From Garcia nutans (lineage: Eukaryota; Streptophyta; Magnoliopsida; Malpighiales; Euphorbiaceae), in assembly GCA_947685225.1 (NCBI GenBank), contig CANTUV010000055.1, forward strand, positions 9,249,501 through 9,313,500: DNA of 64,000 nucleotides, given 5' to 3'. This document shows positions 1 to 12,313 of the stretch, piece after piece (within the stretch, counting starts at the first letter, position 1; the number at the start of each line of letters is the position of its first letter). The position numbers and the translations under genes were made by a program. The notes under the pieces are model-generated. The model saw only the letters and a list, made by a program, of their open reading frames with translations, did not search any database and was not told the DNA's origin.

Positions 1-888
1 GTTACTGTTATATCTGGACTGAGACTAATCCAAAATCTTCAAGATATTGGACTTGAAACTACTCCTTAATGCTTAAGGATTTAGAGACTGAAAGAAAACT
101 GGAAGGCACAAAGTCATCCTAAACCAACAAGGACTCAAAATGAGGCATAAAATATGTTTTCCTTTAGAAATCTGGATAAATTTCCCAGAAACTCTGGAAA
201 TTGCTAAATACCCCCGAGGCATAATGATCCACCAGCTTAGTTATTAAAATAAGACTCTACCAGGAATAGATGTTGTGCTATGGTGTTCCAAATCAACCTA
301 ATGAACTAGGCCAGAATTTTAAGACTATTGAGTTGATGATAAAGAGGATCCTGAATTAATGAATGTTAGATAAAATACAATATAGCCATATATCAAATTG
401 CCTTGCATGGATTTTGGAGTTGCAAGAATTATTAATATTTAGGACATGTACAATCAGAAAAAATTAAAAAAGGGCCATGAATCAGTAGGGAGTCTGTTCT
501 AGTTGGGAGAACCATTCTGATTTGAGACTATATTCACTTCTTTTAACCTTGTCTTCTTGACTTGTTGCCCAAGTTAATTTAGTTATTCATTTGAACACTT
601 TGAAAGCATATTTATAGTGTTGAATGGAAGATGTTATAAGAAAGCCTGTTCATCCTAAATAAGATTTTTTTTTTGAAAAGTATTATGTCTCCTGGGAGAT
701 GGTCCAAGTCGTTGCATGAGAAAGGAGTTACTTTGAGCATGCATACTAATTTGTTGCTAGGTTGTCTAGAACAGCTGATATGCTTGCCCATAAATTTTGT
801 TTTATTTTGTAATTTAGCAAATGCTCTGCAAATCTTTGTCATACCAATATGTGAATAAGAATGTTGTTTTTGCCTTATTTCTCTGCAG
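1..888 (+). other. Upstream intron of the epsin-like gene (probable)
   Basis: No convincing coding exon was found here on either strand. The stretch ends in a T-rich tract and a canonical acceptor (TTTCTCTGCAG, AG at 887-888) that opens the first recognisable epsin exon, so most of it is read as intron. The ENTH-domain exons expected at the start of an epsin must lie upstream of the window. A short, diverged exon hidden here cannot be excluded. Confidence 0.5.
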
Positions 889-3800
889 TGTTAGTGGTGT
901 CAGAGCTGATGATCAACCACAGGATGGAGGGTAAATCATAATGGATATATTCTTAACTTGCTAATATTGTATTAAAGTTGGTACACTTTGTAAGATTAAA
1001 TTGATTATTCATGTGCATTTCCAGGCGACTTGAGCGAAAGTTTTCTGAACAAAATATTGCTCCTCCTAGTTATGAAGAAGCTGTAAATGAATTCCGAAGC
1101 CCTGCTCACAGTGAAAGGTATCAACTTTTGTACCATGGAAAAAAGCTGTAGGAATCTTCTTTCCATCATGTTAACTAATTAGATTAATTCTGATTCTCTA
1201 TTTGAGAAAGGAATGGAGAAATTTCAGCAGCATCTGCGCCTGGAGTTTCTTCTCCACCAGCTCCAAGGGCTTCTTCAGCACCTGCCCCGAAGGATGCTTC
1301 TCCATCTGCAAGCAATAGTCCAAATCAAGCAACCACTGGTTTTAGTGCATCAGTGTCTGCAGGTCAGGGAGTTGAGGTGGCTGATGAATTTGATCCACGT
1401 GGTCCTGGATCAGGTACAGAGACTTATGAATACATGTTTCTTGACTATTATTGCTATTTTTGTGTTTCAGTTATTGTATCTCATTAACTTCATCAAATAT
1501 TGCTTCACTTGCTGAGTTGGAGAGTTTGACAAGGGCAGTGACGTTTGTTAATGTCCATGTTAGGAATAACTACATGGTATAGTCCTTGAACAGTTTGAAC
1601 CATCAAAATGTGATATCTGTTTCTGTTGATGTTAGATGTCTATACCATTGAAATGAAAAGTAAAATTGGCTTTTAGTAATAATAAATTCTCTAGGTAAGC
1701 CACTCACTGTCTTGTGGGTGTCCATTCACACGGAACTCTTTCATCTTGGTGAATCATATTATTTCGGCATAATTAATATATGTTCAGGGCATTTTTGTAT
1801 TTAGGCTGAACCAAAATCATTAGCAATGAGCTGCAGTTCCCTTGATGCTATGATTTAGTTAGAAACTTGCCTTATCATACCCTTTATGACTTCTAATTCC
1901 ATTTGTTTGTCTGGCACAAATTGCACAGTGTGATGCATTTTGTTTAAAATGCAGCATTGATCACTACAATTGGAGGTTAATTTCACATTCTCCACTAAAC
2001 TTTTACTGGTTCCAATTTCATCCTTGAAGTTTGGTACTAATGATTTGCGGCAACAATGTGGTCCTTGTACCCTTATCACAAATCATTGCTTAAGCAAGAT
2101 GGTCCAACTTTCTTTTTGGACTGTTGGTTTGCAGTGTCATGATAGGGTGGTATTTTACGTTATTATGGAAAAATGGTTTTAATGAGATAACTTGGGTCTT
2201 TTTGCTGTTACTTTGCTAGAAACATTCACCTTTATGAGAAACTAATGTCTTTTGTCATTTTTATGACGGCAGGTTTTGTTGCCACAGCTTCTCCTGCTGC
2301 TGCTACCTCAAACAATGCTGAGATGGATTTACTTGGCTCTCTGTCTGACTTTGCTGCAAATCCATTGGCCATCATGCCAGTAGCCTCTGCAACTGCTACA
2401 TCTGAAGTTGATACCCAGTCAAACTTTTCAGGGTCCGCATTTGCTGCAACACAGCCAGCACCTAATGTTATTAATCAGGTACATAAGATGTTAAATATTG
2501 TGACTCTGTGAATTCCATATCTTCAATGGAACACTTGTATGGGATTCAATTAGGAGAGACCCCAAGAATATTCCCTTTTGTACTTGCCTGTGTTGCATGG
2601 ACTCAGATAAGTGTTCAGTTTGGGCGGTCATCAATGCTGTGAAGATTTTTCATATTCTGGTGTGCCAGATGAAATTGGACTTCAGTCCAACATTATGTGG
2701 TTTGGTTGACATGGTTTGTGCATAAAATGATCATGTTATAGATGTTTTATGGTCATGAGTCATGACAGAGTTCATTTGAAATTTTGAATATCATTGATTT
2801 GTGTGGTTGCAAACAAGATAGGCTTATTTTAACGAGATTTGTATTAGGTGAAAAATTTGAATATAATTATATCAAAATAGGTTAAGGGAACTTGACCCAC
2901 CTGAAATTATATAATGAAATTGGGGTTAATCGCATTAGTGTTATTTCTGCTCAGATAAAATTGCTGCTATGGTACGTGCTAATTTAAAAGAATGTATAGG
3001 AACACTATTCTGCCCTCATTATAAGTCGTGTCTTTGTAGGTTTAGTTTCATAAACTTATGATTGAATCTTGATTTGCTTACTGAACTTCAATTTGTACTG
3101 GCAAAATCACCGGGCTTTCATTTCATTCAATAAAAGTCAACGTTGTTAAATGCTTTAGACACTCAGCCAGTTTTTATTGAATGACAGGTAGAGAGCCGCT
3201 TTGTTAGGAAATTTTCACTTTGTTATCATGTAAAATATCTCAATGAGATTTTAACAAAATTTAGTAATATTAGTCTTTCGAAAAAAAAAAAATTAGGAGT
3301 GGTTTTTTCTCCTCACTGATATGTGTTGTAACCCTAGATGAAATTGAACAAATCTTTTTTTTCATGGTTAGTTATTGTCCCGGTGTTTTGAAATCTACAA
3401 TTGTAATTGCAAAATATTTGCTTGCAGCCTTTTGAAGATCCATTTGGTGGCTCTCCTTTCAAGGCTTTCCCTTCCTCTGATGATACAATATCTGTGCAAG
3501 GGCATACTCCTGCCTCAGCTGCCTCTTTCCAGCCTACAGTGAATCAAAATGCTGAAATATCCCCCACTGGACCACATGAAACGATGAATAACTTCAACTC
3601 TGGAGACACTTTCTCTGGCATGACTTATCCAGCACCTAATGCTCAACCAACTTCAACAGACTCACAGTTTTTTCCTCAGAAACTTCCAACTTCGAACCAG
3701 GAAACAGATATTCTGGCTGGCATACTTCCATCAGCAGGTCCACCTTCTGTAGCTACACAGGCTGGTTTTTCGGCTCTGGCTAGCCAACCTTCAGAGCCGA

Positions 3801-5210
3801 GTACTAGTATTTATGGAAATTACAATTCGCAAGCTGCATCTGTGGCACCTGTAGCTCCAAATATAGGTCATCACGCTGCACAATTCAACAGTGGAAACTT
3901 CCTCCCTTCTTCAGCTCCTATACCTTCAAACATGGATCCACAAACTCTAGCTGGATCAGGAGCACAGTTTAACAGTGGAAACTTATTTCCACAAGGCTCT
4001 CCAGTGCCAGCTGTATCATCTGTTCCTCACCACACAGCAGCTGGATCTGCTCTGCAGTTTAACAATGGAAACTTCCTCCCACAACAGGGCTCTACTGCTC
4101 CATCTGGCCCACCCCCTGCTCACTACACTGCAGCCGGGTCAATTCCACAGTTTAACAATGGAAACTTTCTCCCGCAACAGGGCTCTGCTATTCCAAATGT
4201 CTCACAAGCTGCTCAACATACTGCAACAGGACCAACTCTGCGGTTCAACAATGGAAACTTTATGCTGCAACCAGGGTCTGCTACCCCTGCTGTCTCACAA
4301 GCTGGTCCCCATAATGCAACAGGACAGACTCCACAGTTTAATAATGGGAATTTGATGCTACAGCAGGGGTCTGCTGCTCCAATTGTTTCACAAGCTGGCT
4401 ATCAAACTCCAGCCAACTCTGTTACTCAAAATAATAACGATTTCCAGGGCAACTTATTTTCCCAAGGGCCAAACATGGCATCTCAGCCAGCTCTTGTATC
4501 TTCAACAGGATCGCTTGCATTAGTTCCACAACCATCGAAGGACAAATTTGAGACCAAGTCGACAGTTTGGGCAGATACACTGAGCAGAGGGCTGGTCAAT
4601 TTGAATATCTCTGGGTGTAAGTACTTGAAAATATTTTATTCTACAATTTTCATTGAAAGTATGGTGATTAATCAATAATTTGTTGTACAAGAGATTTAAG
4701 ATTTTCTGCTTTGCATATGCAGCTAAAATCAATCCGTTGGCTGACATTGGAATTGATTTTGATGCCATGAATCGCAAGGAAAAGAGAATGGAAAAACCAA
4801 CAGCAGCTCCTGTTACATCTACTGTCACCATGGGTAAAGCTATGGGATCTGGTTCTGGTATGGGCCGAGCTGGTGCGAGTGCTCTTAGGGCTTCAAATCC
4901 TATGATGAATTCTGGCATGGGTATGGGTGCAGGCATGAACATGGGCATGGGTATGGGTGGAGGTCCTGGTTCAGGAATGGGTATGGGAGGTTATGGGGGC
5001 ATGAATCAACCCATGGGAATGGGTATGGGCATGGGCATGAATTCAGGAATGGTGATGAATATGGGAATGGGGCAAGGTGGCCATATGCAACCTCCTAGAT
5101 CGGTCATGCCTGGTGGTTATAACCCCATGATGGGCACTGGTGGTTACGCTCAGCAAACAATGGGCACAGGTGGTTACAATCAACAGCCATATGGCAGAGG
5201 CTATCGATGA
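889..5210 (+). CDS. EPSIN2/3-like clathrin interactor, C-terminal exons (5'-partial, six exons)
   Basis: Six exons join in frame with GT/AG borders: 889-930, 1025-1117, 1211-1413, 2273-2478, 3428-4616 and 4723-5210 (TGA at 5208-5210). The visible protein is the unstructured tail of an epsin. It has an Arg/Ser-rich start, a [11 protein letters not shown] segment, an Ala/Pro/Ser linker ending DEFDPRG, an [11 protein letters not shown] segment and an EDPFGG motif of the DPF type that binds AP adaptor ears. A long Gln/Asn-rich part with about 30-residue repeats follows, then [16 protein letters not shown] and [19 protein letters not shown], and a Met/Gly-rich end. The order and motifs match plant EPSIN2/EPSIN3. 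Family knowledge: epsins bind phosphoinositides through an N-terminal ENTH domain and link clathrin, AP complexes and SNAREs at TGN/endosome membranes. The ENTH domain is outside the window. No frameshift or stop was seen, so the gene looks functional. EPSIN2 versus EPSIN3 cannot be decided without the N-terminus. Confidence 0.9.
2479..3427 (+). other. Long intron of the epsin-like gene
   Basis: Bounded by a GTACAT donor after AATCAG and a TTGCTTGCAG acceptor. It is AT-rich and includes a short poly-A run near 3281-3291. No ORF or mobile element was recognised in it. Confidence 0.7.
3870..4400 (+). repeat. In-frame coding repeat of the epsin tail (QFN[S/N]GN units)
   Basis: Within the 3428-4616 exon the core QFNNGNF (variants [14 protein letters not shown]) starts at about 3880, 3966, 4057, 4150, 4240 and 4333. 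The period is about 86-93 bp, or 29-31 residues. Between cores the units share a GS-x-P-x-VS pattern and an AAGS or ATG turn. All spacings are multiples of three or nearly so and the frame stays open, which points to duplication under coding constraint. Such tails are disordered, and copy number probably varies between alleles or species (inference). Confidence 0.8.
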
Positions 5211-5700
5211 GTTTGAGCCATTTTGAATACCAGCTATCTTACGCAGATTAAAAGAGATGGCATAGCACCCAATGTTGCAAATTGAACAGGCATAATAGTC
5301 TCATATGCGGTCTGAGGTATTTCGGATCGATAGTTGTAATCTTCTAAAAATGTTGGTTGATGTGCATCCATCCTTATTATATCTAACTATTGATTGAATA
5401 TCATTCATTTTGGGTCGGAGAAGTGTAGGGGCATTGCTGATTTTCAGCTGTTGTGAATTTATATTACGGTGAGGATAACCTCTCAGGTTGTCGACCCTCT
5501 TTTTTTCGGCTTATATTTTTTTATAACTTGCCAGATTTATAATATGCTTGGTTATTTAAAATACAATAAATCAGAAAAATTCATATGTAAACTCCATTTA
5601 TTTATTCCATGCCATGATGCAGTTCTTTGCTTGCCAGTTTGTGTGCGAAACTTGGTTGTTGGGTATTGAATGTTTTTGGTGGTTCTCGTTGGAAATAAAA
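5211..5700 (+). terminator. 3' UTR and poly(A) signals of the epsin-like gene
   Basis: After the TGA at 5208-5210 the sequence becomes T-rich and non-coding. AATAAA occurs at 5565-5570 and again as AAATAAAAT near 5693-5700. Either could be the near-upstream poly(A) element. The extent is estimated, not measured. Confidence 0.5.
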
Positions 5701-6907
5701 TCTCGTTAAAACAGGAGAAAGGTTGGGAATATAATTTTGATGATGACTTTTATTTTGCGCATGTTTTTTTTTCAAGTTTTACTTTTTTTAGATGATTTTT
5801 ATTTTTTTTCTGCTTTATTTTTTATTTGTTTTTATTTATTTTTTTTATATTATATTATCATATAATATATACATAATATATATAAAATATATACAATAAA
5901 CATCTACATAGCATAAATCAAATAACAATCATATTTAGTAAACATCTATTAAATATTTACAGCACATTTATCAAATTTATATAAAATATTTTTAATATTT
6001 TTTAACTTTATCTTAGTTAATTTTATATTTATGTAATATCTATATAAAATATATAAAATTTACATAATAAATATATAATATATACACAAATATCTATCAA
6101 ACATACAAATAACTTCTATCGAGTATTTAAACATCTATATAACGAAATTAATATTTTTTTAATTTTTAATTTTTTATGTTTATAATATGTAAAATTTATT
6201 TAAAAATATATTTAATAATTTTTATTAATATATTTTTATTTATTTTGCTTTTTTATTTTTTAGTGTTATTTTTTATTTGTAATCAAAATTAAAATTTATA
6301 AAAAGCAATACATTTTATATATTAAAAATATAATTCAAAATATTAATTTTATTAGAATATATTTATTTAATAGTAAAATTAAAAAAAAGATAAAATTTGA
6401 AATAAAATATTGATTTTAGTGAAATATGAAGTACTTTTAAAAAAATTTTATTTTAGCGAGGAATAAAGTACTTTTAAAAATTTATTTTGATTTTTTAAAG
6501 TGTAAATATTTTTCATATATTATTTTTGAAATAATGTTTGTTTTTGTTGTTTGTTTTGTCAAAACCCCTCCTTTTCTCACTTAAAAATAATTTATTTTCT
6601 TAACTTGTTTAAAAGAGCCCCCTTTTCCATTCTTCTCTCCTCTATTGTTTGTGGTTTTCTCAAGCATATATATGGTTAGAGAAAATAGTAAAAATTTCTC
6701 TTATTAATAAAACAAAATATACAAACTACTTTTTATGAACCAAACTTTTCAAATATATGTGTTGATTGGAAAAAACTTGGTTTGGAACATGTATAGTTAT
6801 CAAAGTTAGTGTAAGTCTCAAAAACTTTTTGATCTCATCACCTCCCTTGGTTTTGGGTTCAATTTTATTTCTGCAAAACTTGCCGAAGGAGATAGTTTAT
6901 TCCAATA
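5701..6907. other. AT-rich intergenic DNA
   Basis: Very AT-rich sequence with many short ATAT and poly-T runs (densest 5760-6480). No gene, terminal inverted repeat or LTR terminus was recognised. Short ORFs are chance readings of low-complexity DNA. Confidence 0.6.
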
Positions 6908-7073
6908 TCTAGATAGTAGAACAACTCTTCTTTAGAAAATGTAATTTAACTAGTAAGAAAAATACTTAGGCAAATCACTATAAATACCTATCTAGATAGT
7001 AGAACAACTCTTCTTTAGAAAATGTAATTTAACTAGTAAGAAAAATACTTAGGCAAATCACTATAAATACCTA
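6908..7073. repeat. Exact 83-bp tandem duplication
   Basis: The 83 bp from TCTAGATAGTAG at 6908 are repeated without a visible change starting at 6991. The identity runs about 2 bp past the second copy. Because the surrounding intergenic DNA is freely diverging, identity suggests a very recent duplication or an assembly artefact. Confidence 0.9.
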
Positions 7074-7154
7074 TCCAATTCCAACATAAACCAAAGATAA
7101 GCATTCTATTTTTCACATTAGGATTATGCGTAGACTCTCTCTTACCATTAGCAA

Positions 7155-7234
7155 AGGTTTTCGTAGGTCATTTATGGCATGCGGGAAGTGCTCGTGTAGC
7201 TGCAACAAGATTTGAAAAAGGAATCTATCATTGA
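7155..7234 (+). pseudogene. psbC: Nuclear copy of chloroplast psbC 3' fragment (NUPT)
   Basis: The frame beginning at 7160 reads [18 protein letters not shown] followed by EKGI and then a stop at 7232-7234. This matches the conserved C-terminal stretch of photosystem II CP43 (family form [22 protein letters not shown]), with several replacements. The DNA is also close to the chloroplast gene, for example GTAGGTCATTTATGGCATGC. The homology stops after about 75 bp, before the true CP43 end. No chloroplast flank was recognised, so this is a short degraded plastid insertion, or a plastid piece that arrived by way of mitochondrial DNA. It is not a functional gene. Confidence 0.75.
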
Positions 7235-7874
7235 CCTTGATGGTAGAATCAGTCGGGGGCCTGCGAATCATTGGTTTAACCGAATAACTAAATAAATAAC
7301 TAAATAAAATAGATAGACTCTTCTCTTCGTATCAGGTCGATGAATCTTCTCAATTGGAACTCAAGTATGGCTCTGTAGTCTGTAGCTCAACTCTAGGCCC
7401 AAGTAATCAGGCCTCTCGGACTCTCATCAGGAAGGATTTTGCGCTGATCATTTTTTAAAATATTTTTGCTTTTAAACAACATCCTTTTGGACAAATATCA
7501 AAATACCACCATTTTTACGTTAAGCAATAATAATAACAATAAAAAAAGCCTCAGATCAAGTATAGTTGTCCTAATAATTTTCTAAGCCAACTCGACCCGT
7601 TATAAACTTTTTAGACATCAACTTAAAGCTTGGCTCGATTTTTGAAAAATTCAACTTAACCATACCCTAGTTACTTGGATTTGGTCACGTCGAGCTAGAT
7701 TTGTTGGTTGATTTATAACCTATTTCTTCACATACTTTCAATCTAGTTTTTGTAATGATTTGAGTGATATGCGCTAAATCCATATCTCATATAATAACTT
7801 AAAGACATTTCGATCAAATGTTATTTTGATTAATATATCACATTAGCAATTTTTATCATCATATATATATATAT

Positions 7875-7985
7875 ATTTTATTTTTTAAAAAAAAGCTTGA
7901 ACATTGGAAATTATTTTTAAGGTTCGAACCCCTGACTTCTCCTATTGAGAGTAACATCAGGTGGTCAGTTGAGTTACCCCAACTG
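7875..7985 (-). mobile_element. tRNA-derived SINE relic (probable)
   Basis: On the minus strand a polymerase-III-like A box (TAACTCAACTGA, 7976-7965) is followed after about 34 bases by a perfect B box (GGTTCGAACC, 7930-7921), inside a tRNA-like head GTTGGGGTAACTC...GTCAGGGGTTCGAACC. A short body and a T-rich run follow towards 7875, as in short plant SINEs. No acceptor stem was seen that would make it a working tRNA gene. AT-rich flanks prevent a clear target-site duplication from being called. Confidence 0.5.
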
Positions 7986-8155
7986 GTTTATATATTTTAA
8001 TTAATATAACATTGTTTTTATTAAAATTTGAAATTTGTTATCATTATAAAGATCTTACCAATGAGAGTTAAGTCTTTATAATTTAATTTGAAATTGTTCT
8101 TGATCGTAAAATTAATTACTAATTTTGGATATTGATGATCCAATTATATATATAT

Positions 8156-11100
8156 TAGGGATGTGCAAAGTAAAAAGAACCGACTGGGCTTGTCCAACCC
8201 ATATGCTTAAAGGCGGGTTCGGTAAGTTAGATGGTATGCTATGGTCGAAGACGGGTAGAAGATTTTAAATGATGTCAGTTCAGGTGGTCAGTCAATTTCA
8301 ATTTTTATTTTTCAAGGCAACTCGAAACCGACTGAGCATGCACACATATATATTATATAATATGCATACATTCAAAACGATAGCCATTTTGAGATGCTAT
8401 ATAAACATCTCAAAGTAATAACCCTAGCCACATTTTTCCTTTTTTATTCATGCACACATGATCTTTCAATAATTTTCTCCTCTCTTCTCTCAAAACTTCT
8501 CTTCGCTTCTCTGATCTGTCTTTTTCGATCACTCAATCTCTCTCTCTCTCTTAGAAACTCTAAGACTCTAACTCTGTCTCTCACCACTTATAGAGCTACA
8601 ATCTTATTCTCTCTTTTTGTTAGTCAAACGAAATCTTTTATTTGACTTTGGTGAGTTCTCTGAGTTTTCTAACCCTTTTAAATTTGTTATTTTTTATGTG
8701 ATTTTGTTTGATTTTGTGCTTGATTTTAGATTTGTAGAAATATTTTATAGATTTTTTAGCCATATGGGTAATTTTTTTCGATAGATTATGTGTTTAAATG
8801 TTGTGTTTTTACAATTTATGGTGATTTTAGCTTATATTTTTTTTTATTATATTTAAGCATGCTTGAAAGTTGGAGGGTGATTTTGTTTTTATATAAATCT
8901 ATTGTTTAAATCTGTTATTGATTTTGTTTTGTTATATAAAGTCATAATGCTTTTCTTTAAATATATTTTAGTATAAATCTGGTTGAGAGTGAAAGGATTT
9001 TGTCGATCTGATTTTTTTTTTTTTTTGTATATTTTAGGTTGTTTTTTCTTTATTTCGTGCTACTGGTTTTTTGATAGGATTTGCAAATCTTGTTTTTTTT
9101 GGTTTTTTAGTTATTGTAGATTTAAGATTTTTTATTTTTTATTTACAGTTTTTTTTTTGAAATATATGTTTATATTTGGGTACTGGATATGGTAGAACCA
9201 CCGATTTTTTCTTAGGGTTTTGTTTTATTTTTAATTTAGAGTTCTTTATTTTTTATTTCAGATTTTTTAATTTTTTAAATGATTTTTATGAGTTTTGGTG
9301 TTGGATTTGCACATGCATTTATTTGTTTATTTATAAATATCGTAGATTTGTACTTGTATGTTGTCGATTCATTGTATTTTTGTCTTTTATTTGTAATAAC
9401 CTATTTTGCATGTTCATCAGCTCTGATATATTTGATTATTTGTTCTTTATATTCTATAAAAATATTATTTATACATGTTTGATTGTTTTGAAAATTGTTT
9501 TTGATGTTAAAGATTTTTACAAAATAAATTTGCTTCATTTTATATTTTTAGTAGCTTACAGATTTAATTTCTTAGTTTTTTTATTGTAAAATTTCACTTT
9601 TAAGTGTATTGTTTTTATATAATTATAAAATTTGTAGCTATCTTATTTTTATTAGTTATAACTATATAATATATATACTGTTATTTGTAAATATTTTATT
9701 GACTTAATACATAAATAAATATTTAGTACTTGCTCAAAAGATTCTATTATACTCTTTTACTTTGCAGACATTCTATTGTACACCTGTCAAAATTAAAAAT
9801 AAAACTAACCCAACCTTCGCTCAGAGCGTGAAATAAAAAAATTTTAAGGCGCGTGAATGGATTAAAAAAATGAGTTTTTCATCTGTTTTCAACCTCTTTT
9901 CCTTCTTCCCCTTCTTCCTCTTTCATTATTTTTCTTTTTATTCACTTCTCAATCCATTTTTTTCCTCTTCAATTCATTGTCGGCATGCCTGCGGTACTGC
10001 CAATCTAAACCCTTATAATTAATATTTTTTTCACCATAGATTGATTAAAAAAATACTTACTTGAAATATATATTCAACCCTCTCATTTATTTTTGGAGAC
10101 CATCAATTTCAATGCACTCATATATAAATAAAGAAGAAACTAATATATATCAAACTCAGGTTTTGTAGAATCTCTCATTTGTTTTTGTTCTTTTTTGTTT
10201 GTATATTTATATTTGAATATCTTATTCTTTCTCCCTTTCTATTATGATAATTTCAATCTAAACCCATTTATAATTTTGATTTAGCCCATTTTTCTATCTA
10301 ATATAAATATGATATTTATTATTTTTTTATAGTTAAGTTGTAATGTCTATTTAATTGGCATCTTTAGGTGGAAACAATGAACTTTTAGCAGTAATAAATT
10401 TCAAAATTTATTAGCCCACCAAGTGTTTGTTATAATTCCTCTTAGAACTAGCTTTTTGGTTCTTTAATTCTTTTGTTATATGTTAATCAATTCAATATTT
10501 TTAAATGTGAATATATGGTTCCATATTTCCATTTTTGTTTGTAATACTTGTATATCTTCTTCTTTTTCTTTTCTATCTTTAATTTTTCAATCTCCAATTT
10601 ATGTATGTTTCTCTCTTTAATCTGTCTTTAATAATACTCTTTGGATTTTTAGGATTAGTTTATTCTAAAAATCTGCTTTTGGTTTTATTGAAAAAATTAA
10701 AATTTGATTGAATGTTAACAAAAAAAAGTTTCAGATGGACTGGTTAAGAATTTACAGAGGAGAAATTCAGATGAAAAGGGATGCCAAGGTGTGTGTAATA
10801 CACACACATTGTTGAGATGATGATTACCTAAGCCGAGTATGCAATAATTCCATTTCATAGAACACACGTAAAGGATAGAGGACTAATAGAACTTTTCAAT
10901 AACTATAAGTATTTATTTAGCATATTTTATTTTTATTATATTTAATAATTAAGCTACTTTTTTCTTTTTAAATTATAAATTTTAATTGTAACTATATAAT
11001 ATGTAATTATGTATAACTGATTATTTAATTTGTATTTTTTAGTATATTTAATTTGTATTTATATACTGGTTTTTTATAATTATACTTTTAATTGTATAAA

Positions 11101-12090
11101 ATGTATTTTGTTTAGTTATAACTCTTTTATTATAATTATTAACTCTTTTATAAATTATATACTATTTTGTTATTTATATAATGTTGATAATTTTACATTG
11201 TTTATTTAATTATATATTCTATATAACTATACCTTGGCAGGTTTGTTTATTTGAATTTTTTGGTAATGAAACAACTTACTGAATTTATATACTGATGGCA
11301 TACAAATTTCTAGTCTTTTTTTTTCCGCTTCTTAGTTACTTTTATTTTTTAAGTTTAATTTATCATAAATAATTGAGGTTTTATATTGTTGCTAGGTTTG
11401 AGCTTTATGTAGCATTTAATCATTTACATGTGATTATTTGTAAGCATGAAATGGACTGTAAAAGGACTTTACATTTGGAACATTATTTATTTTTTTTGTG
11501 TTTTAAGATAGGTTTTAGCCTTTTAGTATTGGTTTTATCATTTGTGGGCTATGACAAAAAAAAATCATCATTCATGGATACTTTATGGACTTACCGCAAG
11601 GGACTCTTTTTATCATTTTGATTCCAATTTTTATTTTTATGATGTGACGTGCTATATTTTATTTAAAAATTAAAATTTGGCATACTGGTGAATATTTCAT
11701 TTAAAAGAATTAAACTGAATAAATTACAGTTGCTCATTGTTTATTATAGTCCAAAGTTGTTATTTGTTGAACTTGAAATTAAGCAAAAACAATTGGATAT
11801 ATAGTTGGGCTAAAAAATTGTGAAGACTTCAAATTATTAGGCTTAAAATGAAATTTAAAATTATTGTTTTCCTAAAAAAAGGTTTTAAGAAGGAAGAAAT
11901 GCAAAGCTTATTTAACAGGCCCAACCTAAATCAAATCATTTTTAACCGACCAAAATTGAGTAGACGCGGGTCAATTGAAATTATACTGTTAATCGGTCGA
12001 GCTCAGTTTAAGATATCTCCTTGTTGATCGGGTAAGGTAGGGTGAAATTATTGGTTAAATCTGATTGAATTCAATCTGTGGATACCCTTA
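8156..12090. mobile_element. hAT-like element lacking a transposase core
   Basis: The left end TAGGGATGTG (8156) and the right end GATACCCTTA (12081-12090, reverse complement TAAGGGTATC) are similar inverted termini of hAT style. Both are flanked by ATATATAT, fitting an 8-bp target duplication but weak because it is low complexity. Both subterminal zones carry CCGAC/GGTCGG-type motifs (8183-8340 and 11960-12040). A TATA box (GCTATATAAAC near 8396), an AACCCTAGCC leader and a possible 5' splice site (GTGAGTT, 8650) resemble the promoter of plant hAT transposase genes. No BED finger or dimerisation domain could be read inside, so it is probably a deletion derivative. Its middle is interrupted at about 9730-10905 by a MULE-type element. 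Confidence 0.5.
9730..10905. mobile_element. Non-autonomous MULE nested in the hAT-like element
   Basis: The left end (CAAAAGATTCTATTATACTC, 9734 on) and the reverse complement of the right end (GAAAAGTTCTATTAGTCCTC, ending near 10898) form imperfect inverted repeats of about 45 bp. They also resemble the termini of the larger MULE at 12314-18337: AAAGA-CTATTA, TACTT, CTAT and ACA-CTGT occur in the same order. No ORF was recognised inside, so this reads as a short non-autonomous member of the same family. Flanking ATATTTAG / TATTTATTTAG could be a decayed target duplication. Confidence 0.5.
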
Positions 12091-12313
12091 ATATATATAT
12101 ATATATATATTAAAACTAATTGATCTTATTTACTAAATCATATATATAAACTACATTATGGAATATGACCAATGAACCGAGTCAATTAAGAATTTTTAAT
12201 GGTTAAATTACTAATAAACTATCCATATGATATTCCATTGAAGAATACAATGTTGAAATTTGAATGGAAGAATACAATATTAAAATTCACTTTGAGAGGT
12301 TATTTTGTAAGCT

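Noticed and set aside
3975..4355. 126-residue plus-strand ORF inside the epsin repeat exon
   Set aside because: A shifted reading of the in-frame repeats; the epsin frame explains the sequence.
4520..4948. Minus-strand ORF rich in Met/Pro opposite the epsin exons
   Set aside because: It is the complement of the Met/Gly-rich epsin exon and an intron; no family similarity.
7921..7985. Functional tRNA gene
   Set aside because: A and B boxes exist, but no acceptor stem or proper anticodon arm could be drawn.
8983..9589. Phe/Tyr-rich ORFs in T-rich DNA
   Set aside because: Low-complexity T runs give open frames by chance; they resemble an intron of the hAT-like element.
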